From Alligator mississippiensis (lineage: Eukaryota > Chordata > Crocodylia > Alligatoridae): DNA of 64,000 bases. This document shows, piece by piece, positions 45,878 to 57,884 of this stretch. The position numbers were made by a program, and so were the translations under genes. The stretch covers positions 136,925,433 through 136,989,432 of the forward strand of contig NC_081824.1 of assembly GCF_030867095.1 (NCBI RefSeq). The letters run 5' to 3'. The notes beneath the pieces were generated by a model. The model was not told where the DNA came from. It saw nothing but the letters and a program-made list of their open reading frames with translations, and made no database searches. Position 1 is the stretch's first letter. The number at the start of each line of letters is the position of its first letter.

Positions 45878-46925
45878 TGTAACCCAGGCGGTACTCCAAG
45901 AGGTACCCCCTCTCCAATTGAAGGGATCAAAGCAGGTGTACAAGCACTGTGGGAGGTATAAGGACTCACCTCCCCCTATAGAGCAGAGCCAGACCACCGA
46001 TGGGGGCTTAACCATATACCTTTTAATGAAAGAACAGTACTGGGAACATAACAGGCATAAATCGGGGTATAGTGGACACTACAATGCCCCAAGGGGGCAG
46101 GATTCAACAAAGGTTAGACACTTACAATCATTGACAAAAGACAGGGTTAACAAAATATAAAACACAAACAGCAGAGCAAACAATACTGGTTGGTAAAATA
46201 TAAAAAGGCACAAAATACAAAATGTCAAATGACAAGGAAATATAGGGCCTAGGTACCTGGAGGGGGAGAAAGGGGAAAACACAATGGCCCCTTTCCACTG
46301 CAAGATTTGCTCCTTGTTAGCTTGCTCACCCCAAGTCATCCCAGCTGGGACTTGACCTCAGATTTCCTACACAGTAGGTAGAAATGCTACCACACAGCCA
46401 CCACTGTTCCAACCTGCTAGGGGTCTTGATCTTCCCAGAGCCCTGGCCTCATGTCAAGCTGCCTGGCCTCTTATTGGAGGTGCTGGAAGCAGAGCTGGGA
46501 ACCTCTCAGGTCACTGCTCAGATCCTTGCTGGAGCAGGGGAGCCTCTCCTGTTGGCCACAGCTTCTCTTAGGTGATCCTGGAGCTCAGCTGGGAGCCTCT
46601 CCTGCAAGCCGCACGCTGCACTGCTGAGGGTCCAACTGCTGCCTTCAAGTCCCACTCCTTCAGGCTCTTCTGGGGCAACTGCTCCCACCCCGCTGGCCTA
46701 GCTCTTGCCAGCTCTTTGAAGCTCCTTCCTTGTGGTCCCTCACTGGTCTCTCTCAGCTGCACTGCCCCTTTTATCCCCCTCCAGGTGACTCCAGGGGCCG
46801 ATCAGGGGACATGGAGGGTGAGTCTCTGGGGCCTGATTGGTGAGGAAAGGGAATCCCAAGTCCTCCAATCATCTTTTACCCCTTCAAAACCCCTGGGCTA
46901 AGTCACTGCCAGCTAGCCTGTCACA
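45878..46925 (-). mobile_element. Solo LTR-like element (1048 bp) with 4-bp target duplication
   Basis: The plus ends are TGTAACCCAGG...GCCTGTCACA, flanked by TATG on both sides (45874-45877 and 46926-46929). Minus-strand reading gives an LTR start TGTGACAGGC and a CCAAT-like CAATCAGG. There is a TATA-like GGGATAAAAGGGG near 46765-46780 and an ATTAAA near 46022. No gag/pol attached. An ERV1- or gypsy-type LTR is likely; family not identified. Confidence 0.7.
46332..46405 (-). other. tRNA-like segment inside the LTR
   Basis: Minus strand shows an A-box-like TGGCTGTGTGG (46390-46400) and a B-box-like GGTCAAGTCCC (46347-46357), with an anticodon-arm-like CCTAC/GTAGG hairpin between. Spacing fits a tRNA or tRNA-derived SINE head. 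Probably a pseudogene. Confidence 0.4.
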
Positions 46926-47012
46926 TATGTGGTTTGGAAATGAGTTTTCTAGGATACAGGGTGACTATCCTGGGCCAAGTAGGTATGGATGCATCAGCAT
47001 GTTGTTGTATAC

Positions 47013-48036
47013 TGTAGCAAGTGGGCCGTCCTGGGGCCAGTCTGAATGTTGGCCCGCCCACTTGTCTAGGGCAATCCACCCACTTGCTTTTCCTACCATG
47101 CCTTTGATGTGACTTAAGTTGTTCCCAGGTGGGAGGCTGCCCATTTAATTGCCCTGATGCCAAGGGCAAATACACAGCTCTGAATCTCCCCTTATACCAT
47201 GACCCATGCCTTGCAGATGGCATCCATATCCACTAATACTCTTCTGGCCCCTTAGCTGGGCCACATACAGCTTCACCTGGCCAAAACAGTCTCAGGTACC
47301 CTCAGACCTACCTGGGCATCATGCCCCCTACACTTGGGCTTCTTCCCCTGCCCCCACACTGGGGCTTCAATACCATGCCCTTCACTGGGCCTCAACACCC
47401 GACTCCCTCAGTGGGTTTCTACCCTGCCCTTTATTGGGCTGCTGGGCCTAATGCCCCTTGGGCCTCAGGCCTCACTCAGTGGGACTGGGCCCTGTCTCAG
47501 GCCCTCTTCTCATGGCCCAGACCCCTCCTCAGACCCCATTCAGTGGACCTGGGCCTGGTGCTTTTCTGTTGGGGTGTGCCCCCCTAGCCTTTCCCCTCTA
47601 CGGGATCACCCTCAAGGCAGTGGGGGCTGAGGCTTTACAGTGCCTCATCCTCACCTTTCACTAGGGAGGCACAGGTGTGGCATTTTCTGGAGACTGCCCT
47701 ATGGCATGTCCTGGGGACTGCCCTGTCCACAGGCAGCCCCACCACACCATCCAACCCCAGCAGGGTGTAGTTTTAGGTCATGCCGCCAGAACCAGGAACC
47801 TCCTCCATCCCCATAGCAGCAGGTCTGGCTGAGCCATGTTGTTCCTTTAGCCCCCTGCAGCAACTGCCAGCCCTGCTCTGGGGGCCTAGCCTTATACCCA
47901 GGCTTCCAGCCTCTCCACCAATCAGGCAGCCTCCTGCCTAACATGTGACCGCCTGATTGGGCTTGCTCCCACCTGCAGGCTGCTTACTGCCTGCTCAGAT
48001 CCCTAAAGTGCCAGGAACAACCTGACCTCTGTCACA
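47013..48036 (-). mobile_element. Second solo LTR-like element (about 1.02 kb)
   Basis: The plus ends are TGTAGCAAGTGG...CTCTGTCACA, flanked by TATAC (47008-47012) and TACAC (48037-48041), 4 of 5 identical. Minus strand starts TGTGACAGAGG. It has two CCAAT-like boxes (CAATCAGGC, TGATTGGTGG) and a TATA-like GGGTATAAGGC at about 47890. Architecture resembles the LTR 87 bp away, but the sequences are only distantly alike. The left boundary is less sure. Confidence 0.55.
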
Positions 48037-48041
48037 TACAC

Positions 48042-50785
48042 CTGCCACTCTGTCCTCCCTCTATTACATCCTGTTTTCCTACATGGATCTTACATTTGTA
48101 TGTCTATGATTCCTCTACTGCTCCAGGGTCATCCTGATAGGGTGTCACCTTACCAGTTGAATGATCCTGTGCAGCCAGGGGTCATGCTTTGTAATTTCAA
48201 CATATAAGGAATTCATATATCCTGTCTATTGTACTCTCCACACTTCTAGTTATTCTCTGGTCATGCCTGGTAAATCTCTTATAGTGGGATCCTGGACTTT
48301 ACTGATCTCTGGGAGAGAGGGGAGAAGTTTTATCTTGCTCAGCTGCCTGGCTGTAAATCACTCCAGGTATGCCAGGAAGTACCACAAATGCTGAGTAACG
48401 TGCACAATCAGACACCATCTGCTCCTGTAATAACACAAAAGAGCTCTAGCTGGACTACTGATGCATGATATAAATGTGACTGTATGGGGAAGTACAATGA
48501 GCTGCAGCAAAGAGATTACTCGTAGCTTTGCTAGATGTATGCCCTCCTCCTCCCCACTCCCCTAGAGATTGGTGTGGACCTCCTCACTGTTCCACCAGCC
48601 CCAAATGATGATGACCTAGGGAGCTTGTTGAACCCTGAGTCAAATAGACCTATGGAAATCCTGAACAACCTCCAGTACAATTTAGAGGCAGGTGGAAACC
48701 CAGACTAAACTGGAGGTATGGACTGTAGATGGGAGCAGTTGCTATAAGTATGGAATGAAATTCTGAAATATAAAATAAAGGGTGGATGGTTCACATGTGG
48801 CTAGCTTCTATGAGATTACTGTTGCAATGGATAGACTTTTCTCCACATAAGGGGATTATACACCTCCAAAGCTCCATGTAATGTCTGCAGTTGAGAGTGG
48901 ACATTAATGGCAGAGTCTGTACAGAGTGGCACATAGTAGCACAGAAGAACATGTAGTGAGGGATGCTCTACTTTTTTTCTTTTTCCTTATTCTAGTGCAT
49001 TGTAGTCATTCACCTGCACTGTGCAATATGAAGCCTTAGCATACAGAAATAAGGGTACAAGCTATAACTCTGTTTCTCTGGCTGCTTATCTGCCCCCCTA
49101 TCACTGCAATCTATCTGCCTAACACTCTTTGAATTTATCTTTACTACACCTCTGGGAGGCAGAAGATTCTTATCTCCATTTTAAAGTTGAGGAACTCAGA
49201 AATTAGACATTATATCCAAGATTGCATGGAAAGTCCATGGCAGAATCAGGTACTGAACTTTAATAGTTTGATTGGTAGACCACAGCCCTATCCAGCAATC
49301 CATCTTTCTGCAGTCCCTTTGGGTACAGCTGTCACTGGGAAGTAGGAAGTTTGCTTCTTTTCCTTATATCTGTATGGTGTATTAGTCTTCTTGATTTAGT
49401 GCATCAAAATATTACAGTATTAGGAACACAGTATCTGTAGCAGTTGATAGGTTGTGTCAGATTCTGGATTACAGTAATCAACCTTGAACCTGAAAAGAAG
49501 ACCAGGAGGGAAGAGTTCCCAGCAGCAGTTGGTAGATAGCTGACTGACTAAACAACTGGTCTGTATTATAAATATGGAGTCTTCTCATGGTGTTACCCAG
49601 CATGTGAAACATATCTCAAAAGACTCCAAGGTGGTTCTGGAGTTTTATCTGAATTATTTGTTCAACTCTAAACACAGAAACTTCTAGTTAGGATTAGTTA
49701 GGGGGTAAAAATATATCCTCATGCACTTCAGAAAGGCCTTATCCTCCATTTGTGGAAGAACCTAAATCTTGAACAGGCTTCACACAAGGCAATCAGACAG
49801 TCCAAATCAGTACACTTATCATAGTGACTGAGGAAGATTAGTTTCAAAGCACAGCAACAACAACAAAAAAAAAAAAGATAAGAAACATAGAAAAAAAATT
49901 AAGATAGGTGATAAAAAAATTAAGATAGATAGGTGATTCTGGTTGTTTCTAAGTCACTGATAGGTGATTACACTCAGGAGTCAAACCAGAGCATAAATTA
50001 TGGGGGACTTAAAATGGGATTTGTGTGCATGAGACAGGCCTGCAGCAATGTGGATTATTCTGGTTTTCAAATGTGGAACCAGTAGACTCTTATTAATACG
50101 TTATTTAAAGTATTAAAAAAAGCTAATTGTTACCCCTTGTGGACTTCAGTCATTAACAAGTTCTGCTACAGCATTTTCACTCTTTGTTCCGATGAGACAA
50201 GAGATTAGCGCTTACAATGATCAAAATTCAGAGAAAACTCTAACAGAGACTGTGACCAATGTGGTTTTCCTTTTCCTCTAGTCAGAAATAGTCCTAGGTG
50301 GAGAAGAGCGTGAAAGCCACAGAATTCGTTAATTTTAACACACATTAGCAGAGGAACTGCATTTTTTAAGTTTTATATCTTGTGCCACTGGACTATGCTG
50401 TCTGTGGGCAGCAAATGTCTAACTGATTAAGAAAAAATACTCCATGGGCTTTCTATACTGTTTTGCATCTCAGTAGTTGCTTACATCTATGAAAAAGAAG
50501 TATAAAACACTATCAAAACAGAATAGATAACATCTTTTGCTTGAGCTAGAAAGCTGTGGAGAGCCAGGCCTCGTGCTTATGAATAGAAACCAATTTCACA
50601 GCCTTAGTAGTGAGGTTGAGCTACCATGTTCCATGCATGTTTCTTGAAAACATGATTTAAATGGAATAAACATATTAGATTGCATTAACATTTCTCCCCA
50701 TCCTTAATTTATATTCTGTTAGAGGGAATAAATTTAAAGCACATAACCATAAAGGAGCTTGCAGAAAGGGACAATTTTCTTGCCA
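48042..50785. other. No gene seen
   Basis: AT-rich DNA with short A-runs and GATAGGTGAT-type repeats at 49895-49970. No repeat with defined ends or coding exon was recognised. Confidence 0.4.
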
Positions 50786-50840
50786 TTTTCCAGTTGGTCT
50801 AATAAAAGGTATCATTTTGGAACCAAGAGTTCTTGTTCTT
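50750..50840 (+). repeat. Retroelement tail fragment (TTGGTCTAATAAAAG family), copy 1
   Basis: GGAGCTTGCAGAAA then CCAGTTGGTCTAATAAAAGG and TATCATTTTGGAACCAAG match the reverse strand of 57750-57880. The 5' hammerhead-like part is not recognisable here. Confidence 0.5.
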
Positions 50841-51006
50841 TGTATGGCTATGAAAATGACACTTACCTTGGAGCCTTTGGCAGAGTGGTCTAATCCAGTT
50901 TATTTTGCTGCTTTATTGTCTCTGGTACTTTGTTGAAAATGAAATGCACATTTCATTTGTGGGGTCATATGGAAAGGAGGCTCTCAAGAGAAATTCAGGT
51001 TATAGT

Positions 51007-51471
51007 GGACATGTCTACACACTGTCCGGAGTTTACAGTTCCTGGGCGTGCCATTTGAACATGTGCTCAAGCTTTGAATCACAGCATCTTGAGCTGGTCA
51101 GAGCAGTCCTGGCTGACAGGGGCCATGGAGGTCAGCCTGCTAGCCTGGTGCTGCTCCTGCCCAGCTCAACGTGCTGTGGAGGGGCTGGCTGGGGCATGAG
51201 GGTGCTTCAGTAAGGGGCTAGCTGGCATGCAGCCTCTGCACTGAAGTACTCTTGTTCTCCAGCCAGCTGGGTCAGTGTCTCCACGTGCATTGCTACGCAC
51301 AAAAAAAAACTCTGCAGCAGGATAGTATTTGTATTTACAAGTATTAACTTGCTGCAGAGTTTATTAGTTTCCTGCAGCCTAATAGGGACTCATATGTAGA
51401 CACCAAGATGTTTAGTGCGGAGCTAATTAGGCAACTACATGAGACAGTAAATGTCTCATGTAAACGTGCCC
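51007..51471. mobile_element. MITE (GGGCAYGTYTACAYG ends), copy 4
   Basis: The left end is GGACATGTCTACACAC; the right end, reversed, is GGGCACGTTTACATGAG. The 3-bp flanks are AGT and AGA (2 of 3). The interior is GC-rich in the first half, with an AACTCTGCAGCA/TTGCTGCAGAGTT inverted pair near 51308-51361. Confidence 0.5.
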
Positions 51472-51909
51472 AGAGTGTACCAGGGCTCCCACTCCCCTGC
51501 TATTGAAGAAAGGAGAAGGCAATTTGACCTGGGCAGAGCTGGAGGAAGGCGCTCAGTGCTGGGAGGAGAGAGAAGCAGTGCGGGGAACTGGATCCTGCCC
51601 CGGCTTTGTTAGTTCAAAAACTTCCTTTGCTGAGTGGGGAAGCACTATAGGAGACAGGGAGCTGTCCCGAGAGAGAGAGAGTCCAGGATAGGGCACCCAG
51701 GACCACTATTCTGGTTCTCTGAAGGCAACTCCCAGAGTTACAATGGCAGCTAAGGCATGGCAGTTGAGGACAGGTTAGTCCCTGGAGTAAGACCAGAGAG
51801 GTAGGGGTGGGTTAGACTGGCCACAGGGAGGTGTCACTCCTGCTCCCAGTGCTATTCCATTACAAGAGACATAAGACTCTTGACAGGCCTTATATATCTT
51901 TCTCTAGGG

Positions 51910-52393
51910 CAGGACTGTCCAACTTCTAGGCAGCTGGGTAGCCACATGCCATTTAGGCCACAGACATGAGGGCCACATGAAGCGCAGACCACAGACCTAG
52001 GGGCTCCTTGCCATGCAAGTGGCTTCCTGCACTGCATGGGCAGCTCACCACCACCTCACCCCTTGCCATGCACACAAATTGGGCAGTCTGGCTTCCTCCT
52101 CTCTACACCACATGCACCCTTTCGCCCATGCCACTGCAGCATAGGCAGCAATGAAGCATACCTCCCTCCTATTGCACATGCAACACCACCTTTCACCTAC
52201 AGTATGGGTGGCCCAGCTCCTTCCTTTGCCATGTGAGCAGACCAGTCCTCTTCCTTTCTGCTGCAGAGGAGCAATGGGTGAAGGAGTGGTAGCTGGGTGG
52301 AAGCTCATGGGCCTTATACTAACCCTCGTGGGACACATGCTAACCCTTCAGGGGCCACATGTGGACTGCAGGCTGCCAGTTGGACAACCAGGC
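51910..52393. mobile_element. hAT-type MITE with exact 8-bp duplication
   Basis: The ends are CAGGACTGTCCAACTTC and, reversed, CCTGGTTGTCCAACTGG. CTCTAGGG is duplicated exactly at 51902-51909 and 52394-52401. The interior repeats CTTGCCATGCA-type words and is noncoding. Confidence 0.88.
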
Positions 52394-52401
52394 TCTAGGG
52401 A

Positions 52402-53639
52402 GTCCTTAAGATTGGACCTGGAAAAGGGGAGCAACCATTTTCTTTTCTCTTTCTCTGGATCGTTTGCACTAGTTTTAAACCCTCTCCAGTTCACAGTGAA
52501 CTTTTCTACTTTTCCTTAACTCCATCTTCTATCTGTGCATGTGATATGAGTGAAGAGTTAGTCTACCATTTTCCATTCCTTTCTGTCCCTATTTGAAGCA
52601 GCCATCCCTACCCTTGGTTTCCTGAGGAGGAAAATAATCTTTCCTTTTTATTTCATGCTTAGTTAAACGTTCAGAGTGCAACTCTCTGTGGCTATTTGGG
52701 CCATTGGAGACTAATGGCTGGTTGTTCTCATATTCAGCCTTTCTTCTAAAACCTGCAGTTCCACTGAAGAGGCCTGCTCTATTTTCTGAGACCAGTGGTG
52801 CTCAACCTTTCTGGCATGTGGGCTTGATGAGTGGGGCACAGTCGGTCTCCGCTTTACAAACTAACCTTGCATGTTGGGTCTGGGGCTGTGCCCCAGGTTT
52901 GACCCCACATGCCAGGTCCGGGGCTGTGCACCAGATCCAACCCTGCTCACTAGGTCTGAGGCAGGTCACCAGGTCAGACTCTATATGCCAGGTCCACAGC
53001 TGCACACTGGGTCCTGCACATTGGTTCTGTGCACTGGGTGTGGCTCTGCACTGGTCCAATGCACTGGCTTGATCCGGTTCATGGAGCCATGTCATCTAGT
53101 TGGTGGGGCTCCCTGTGGGTTCAAAATTTTAGTGGCAGGGGAACAATGGCAGTGTTAATAAATGCAGGGCTTCTAGAGCCACCGCAATTAACACTGCCAT
53201 CGGTTCACTTGTATACTTTGAGCTCTACTAGCCTAGACAATTGTGTAAAGCTTCTCACTGATAACTCAGTGACATTGATTCTGACCTGTGCAGTACTCAA
53301 TAAGGCAGTCATTCTGTTTTGTGAGTCAAAAGCCCTGCTTCTGTCTAGGGGAAGAATGTTTGAAACTGTGACTTGCTGCCTGTGGGCGTGGAAGGAGAAC
53401 ATGCTGGTGTGCAGTGAAGCAACACATGTAATGTGGAGGTTAGGCAGCAAAAACAGAACAGGCAGGGGACAGAACAGCAACTCCTGTTCCCTGACAAAAA
53501 TAACACAGACAGGGTTTTTTCTGTAGGTGGGGGGGGTTAATTTTTTGTTGTTGGTGTACTTCTTCATGCTAGTGTTGGCATTACTTGACAGTCTACTTCA
53601 GGAAAGAGCATTGTGCTAAAACAGTATTGCAGAGAATTT
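52402..53639. other. No gene seen; hAT-like left end and a hairpin
   Basis: At 52794 CAGTGGTGCTCAACCTTTCT looks like a hAT terminus. It is followed by GC-rich repeats of GGTCNGGGGCTGTGCACC type to about 53060, but no matching right end was found. A 14-bp perfect hairpin lies at 53146-53200. Confidence 0.4.
53146..53200. repeat. 14-bp perfect inverted repeat with 27-bp loop
   Basis: Arms 53146-53159 (ATGGCAGTGTTAAT) and 53187-53200 are exact reverse complements. No flanking duplication was seen. It could be a tiny MITE or a structural remnant. Confidence 0.8.
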
Positions 53640-54250
53640 TTTTTATGCAAATAGATGTCTCTGTTTACTCCAAGGACTGCCCTCTAATTGTAATATGTGG
53701 GGGAACAACTGACTGGTTTGGGGTGGGTTGCTAAAGTATCTTGGTTTTTGTGAAGTTGACAATGGGTCTAAGATTTCATATGCTTCATAGAAACAATCAA
53801 GAGTGCCCTGGAGCTATTTTGTTGAGTGGGCACACATGACACAGTCTTCAGTGTATTGAAGATTCATAATGGAGGTGTTGCTTTTCTTGGATTTGGAACA
53901 TAACTGGTTGATGTTAAAGAGATTTATGTCCATGTGATACTGGCTGCTGACTCAACAGGGAAGTCTATCGGCAATGAGATACCAAACAGCTGTGATATAG
54001 ATGGAAAAGGGTTTTGGTGCAATCACACATCCTTGCTTGACTCCAGTTCTGTTATGGAAGGGACTTGTCTGTGAGCCATTTCTTAGGTTGGCTGCCATCA
54101 ACAACAGACAAAATCTGCCAGTGCTGCCTGCAAATGTCTCCAAAACCATGTCTCTGATAATCATAATATCAGGACACAAACCAGGCTTCTCGTCTACTGG
54201 ATTGTTGTCATCCTTATCCTTCTGTATGTGAAACTTGCATGGCATATCAG
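53640..54250 (-). pseudogene. Non-CR1 LINE reverse transcriptase remnant
   Basis: The minus strand encodes FHNRTGVKQGCVIAPKPFSI, the RT motif GVKQGCVxAP typical of LINE clades other than CR1. Across a stop and frame change come DINLFNINQL and SIMNLQYTEDCVMCAHS (the FADDC-like catalytic block, decayed to YTEDC). VNFTKTKIL and PPHITIRGQSLE follow. The clade cannot be fixed from this piece. Confidence 0.65.
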
Positions 54251-54735
54251 AAACACCTTAAAGTTTTGGAACGTTACTATCCACAATGTCCCTGTCACCT
54301 GCCACAGAGCCTGGGCTGCTCACAGCTGGTGGTGAGCAGCCCAGCCTCTGGGCAGGATCCTGCCACTGGCCATGGAGCCTGGACTGTTCACATCAGGCAG
54401 TGAGTAACCTCGGCTTCGTGGCAGTTAGCAGGGGACTTCCCAGAGATAGGACTGCTTGTAGCAGGCAGCTGCAAGGCTGCAAGTAGCTGCACCAGGGCCT
54501 GGAAACCTGGCCTGGCTCATTGTGGTGGTGGCTGCCTGCACACCTTGGAGAGCCTGGTGGGGAAGGGCCGGGGCTGTTCGGCCACAACAATGATTGGGCC
54601 CCTCGAGGCTCATCTGCCATCTGTCCCTGGCACACCAACATCTTTCATGTTGAAGCTACAAGATTTTTTTTTGGCACTTGGCCCAAAAACTTTTCTGACC
54701 CCTGATGTAGAGTAAGAACAGGTATATTCTTATAG

Positions 54736-55750
54736 TTTCATAGTTTCATAGTTGGTAGGGTTGGAAGGGACCTGAGCAGATTGTCAAATCTGACGCCCTG
54801 CCATGGCAGGAAAGAGTACTCGGGTCAAACGACCCCAGCAAGGTGTTCATCTAGACTCCTCTTAAAGACCCCCAGGGTAGGAGCCAGCACCACTTCTCTT
54901 GGAAGTTGGTTCCAGATCCTAGCCACCCTGACAGTGAAGTAGCGCCTCCTGATATCTAGCCTGAATCTACTCTCTGCCAGCTTGTGACCGTTATTTCTTG
55001 TCATTCCTGGTAGCGCTTGGGAGAATAGGGACTCCCCCAATGCCTTCTGGTCCCCTCTGACTAGTTTGTAAATGGCCACAAGATTCCCCCCTCAGCCTTC
55101 TCTTGTGGAGGCTGAACAGGTTCAGGTCCCTTAGCCTCTCCTTGTAGGGCCTGCCCTGCTGCCCCCTGATCATGCGAGTGGCCCTCCTCTGGACCCTCTC
55201 CATGTTGTCCACATCCCTCCTGAAGTGCGGAAGCCAGAACTGGATGCAGTACTCCAACTGCGGCCTGACCAGTGTTGCATAGAGGGGGAGGATCACCTCC
55301 TGGGACCTGCTCGAGATGCATCTGTGGATGCATGACAAGGTACGGTTAGCCTTCCTGACTGCGTCCCCACACTGTCGACCCATGTTCATTTTGGCATCAA
55401 TAATGACTCCATGATCCTTTTCTGCCTCTGCACTGACGAGAAGGGAGTTCCCCAGCCTGTAGGTATGCTGCTGGTTCCTCATCCCCAGGTGCAGCACCTT
55501 GCACTTGTCAGTGTTGAAACCCATCCTGTTCTCATCCGCCCACCCCTGTAACCTGTCCAGCCTATTCCTCCCTTCTAGCGTGCCCACTTCTCCTCACATC
55601 TTAGTATCATCTGTGAATTTGAGCGATGCTTTTTACCCCCTCATCCTAGTCCCTGATGAAGATGTTGAACAATGCGGGCCCGAGGACTGAGCCCTGCAGA
55701 ACCCCACTGCCCACATCCCTCCAGGTCGAGCCCACATCCCTCCAGGTTGA
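54736..55750 (-). mobile_element. CR1 LINE fragment (3' third)
   Basis: The tail ATAGTTTCATAGTTTCATAG (plus) lies at 54736, the same subfamily as 33425-36130. Minus-strand ORF2 pieces are MGFNTDKCKVLHLGMRNQQH, VRPQLEYCIQFWLPHFRRDV and RFRLDIRRRYFTVRVARIWN. Frameshifts lie near 55060-55090. At the 5' end, CCCACATCCCTCCAGGT is tandemly duplicated (55708-55745). Confidence 0.88.
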
Positions 55751-55754
55751 TATG

Positions 55755-57740
55755 TATAGACATTTATATATAATGTACATATAAAGACATTATATCTCTG
55801 TCTGTATTGCAGCATATGGTTACTGGTTTCTGATGCATTTCCTGTTTTTATCATAAATCATTTTGCTGTTTGTCTTCTTTCTGGTTGCCTGTGGAAGGAG
55901 TGACTTCTGGACAGGTGATATTCCAGGCTAACTCTGTCCACCAAGTGGAGGACTGTAGCAGGTTGACACTCCCTGAGGCAGACTCAGGAGCCAGTCTCTT
56001 CATAAAAAAGCTGTCCATTCATTATACACGCGGAGCACTTCTCACTGCAGCAAACACAAGAAATGCAGGTGCAAAGAACGAACACAAAATCAAACCTCTG
56101 GTCTTCCTTCAGACCTGGAGGAGCAACACAGTCCTTAAGCAGGTAGGTTATTATCCCTGTAACCCTCCACAGCTGGGTTCCAGTCCCTGAGACCTGTGTC
56201 TCCTTATGGGGACCTGTCATTTCTTTTTTCATAACCCAAAAGTGGGGGTCACTTGGAGCTGGCAGAGATCTGTCTCTGCAGCTCCGGAGTCCAGTGTAAG
56301 GGCAGAGGAACTGAGGTGCTGAGTTAGTGACTTATTTCAGGGCAACTTTGGTCTGTTCCTTGGGACGAGTGGCAGTGCAGTGAGGAGAAACATGGGGCTC
56401 TGGGGGGTCCCCCTCACAGGGGTTTGTGACACCATCCACTTTGGTTCTGGAGACAGAAGTAAATTTAGTGGCCAAGGCCCATTTATAATTAAAATGTTGT
56501 GGGGAGGTTGATTCAATTAATAAGCAATCTTGAAGAAATACTTGATTTCACTTGTCCCCAGCTCAGGAGAGTGGATATCGGCTGATGAAGTACTCTGATT
56601 CAGTCAGAGATGGGGTCCTAGCTAGCAAGCAAGGCCTGTTATTTTCTCCAATATAGCGGAGCCTGTATAAAAGACCTGGGTAAAACTCTGGTGCTGTTTA
56701 GTAATGCAGGACATAGAGATTTTCAGTAATGTATTTTACATCACCTAAAGTAAAGAAAAAACCTGCAGAAGTTGCTTCTCTAAATTAGTCACTGGCTAGT
56801 GACATAATATAAGATTCTTTAAAGCAAAGCATATTTATCAAAATACGAAACTCCCACGTCACTGTTGCCAGGGACAAAGAGGTTGGATATATCAGACGCA
56901 TATAAAACTTGGTCAGCAGTGTTTAAGATATTACGTGAGCTAAGGAGAATAGAATTTGTTTCTTATGTACATATGCTCCAAGAAGAGTCAGACACTGAAG
57001 TGGTTTAAATGCCAGCCATTGGTCTACAGAAGTGCTGTCCCTCTTGCTTCCCATCGTAGGGATGTACAGGTAATGATGACTACAAAGGGGCATTATGGGG
57101 AACAGGAGCTAGATAAGCCTGAATGACCTTGTGACCCTACAGCAGACTCCATTCTAAGCGAGAAAGGAGTCTGTGAAAGACTAGCAATGGGAATCTTACG
57201 CTGGTAGTGACAACAGAGAGGACTGAATGCACCTATTTGCTGCTAAGTGTTAACTGATCACATATGGCAAAAAGAATACCAGATTTATGACATAGCCTTG
57301 ACAGTCACAATTAACACACACACACACACACTTCTTAATCAGCCATCCATGTACAGCAGTGGACCTGTCCATTTATTATCACTTTGGTTCTGTTAGCCTC
57401 CAGAAAAAAGCTGTTCCATAGACAACAGGTGAGGGGGGCACTAAAAGAGAGAAAAGTGCTCCTGCCCCACAACCCTTTCTGGACAGGTAGCAAGAAGTGG
57501 TGTACTTCTTTATGCTGGTGATGCCTTTCCTGAGAGAAGGGAAAAACACAATAGGAAACATCCTTATAATCATGATGTCATCAGGTGACATGTCTTTGGT
57601 GAGGCTGAGAAGAGTGGCTCACAATATTAAATGCAGACCTGTCTATCTATTGTTTTTCTACAGCACTCACCATTGTATCATCTAGAGTCCCAATCCTGCA
57701 CTCAGCTATGCCTGGGTGAACCCTAATAGCTGCAGAAAGC
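55755..57740. other. No gene seen
   Basis: Includes an (AC)n microsatellite at about 57312-57331. Sequence near 56390-56435 (GGTCCCCCTCACAGGGGTTT then GTGACA) could be a worn LTR end. No coding exon was recognised. Confidence 0.4.
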
Positions 57741-57744
57741 TTCA

Positions 57745-57880
57745 TTGAAGTCAAGGCAGACAAGGTTCCTTGGGTGAATTTGATATCTTTTATTAGACCA
57801 ACCCAAATAGTTGGAGAATAGTTATTAAGCAAGCTTTCGGGTTCAAAAACCCTTCGTCAGGCTAAGGAAGTTTCAGCAGC
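57745..57880 (-). ncRNA. Retroelement tail with hammerhead-like core
   Basis: Minus strand reads CTGACGA (57860-57854), a 5-bp GGGTT/AACCC stem with a TTTG loop, GAAA (57838-57835) and GCTTGC. A hairpin-forming CCAACTATTTGGGTTGG and TCTAATAAAAGATATCA follow. CUGANGA-stem-GAAA is the hammerhead ribozyme core, and Penelope-like retroelements are known to carry such motifs. One extra A before stem II and a weak stem I/III mean activity is doubtful. Assignment to a Penelope-like family is from memory of similar tails. Confidence 0.35.
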
Positions 57881-57884
57881 TGGT

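Noticed and set aside
52794..53110. Possible complete hAT element
   Set aside because: A hAT-like left end exists, but no matching right terminus or 8-bp duplication could be found.
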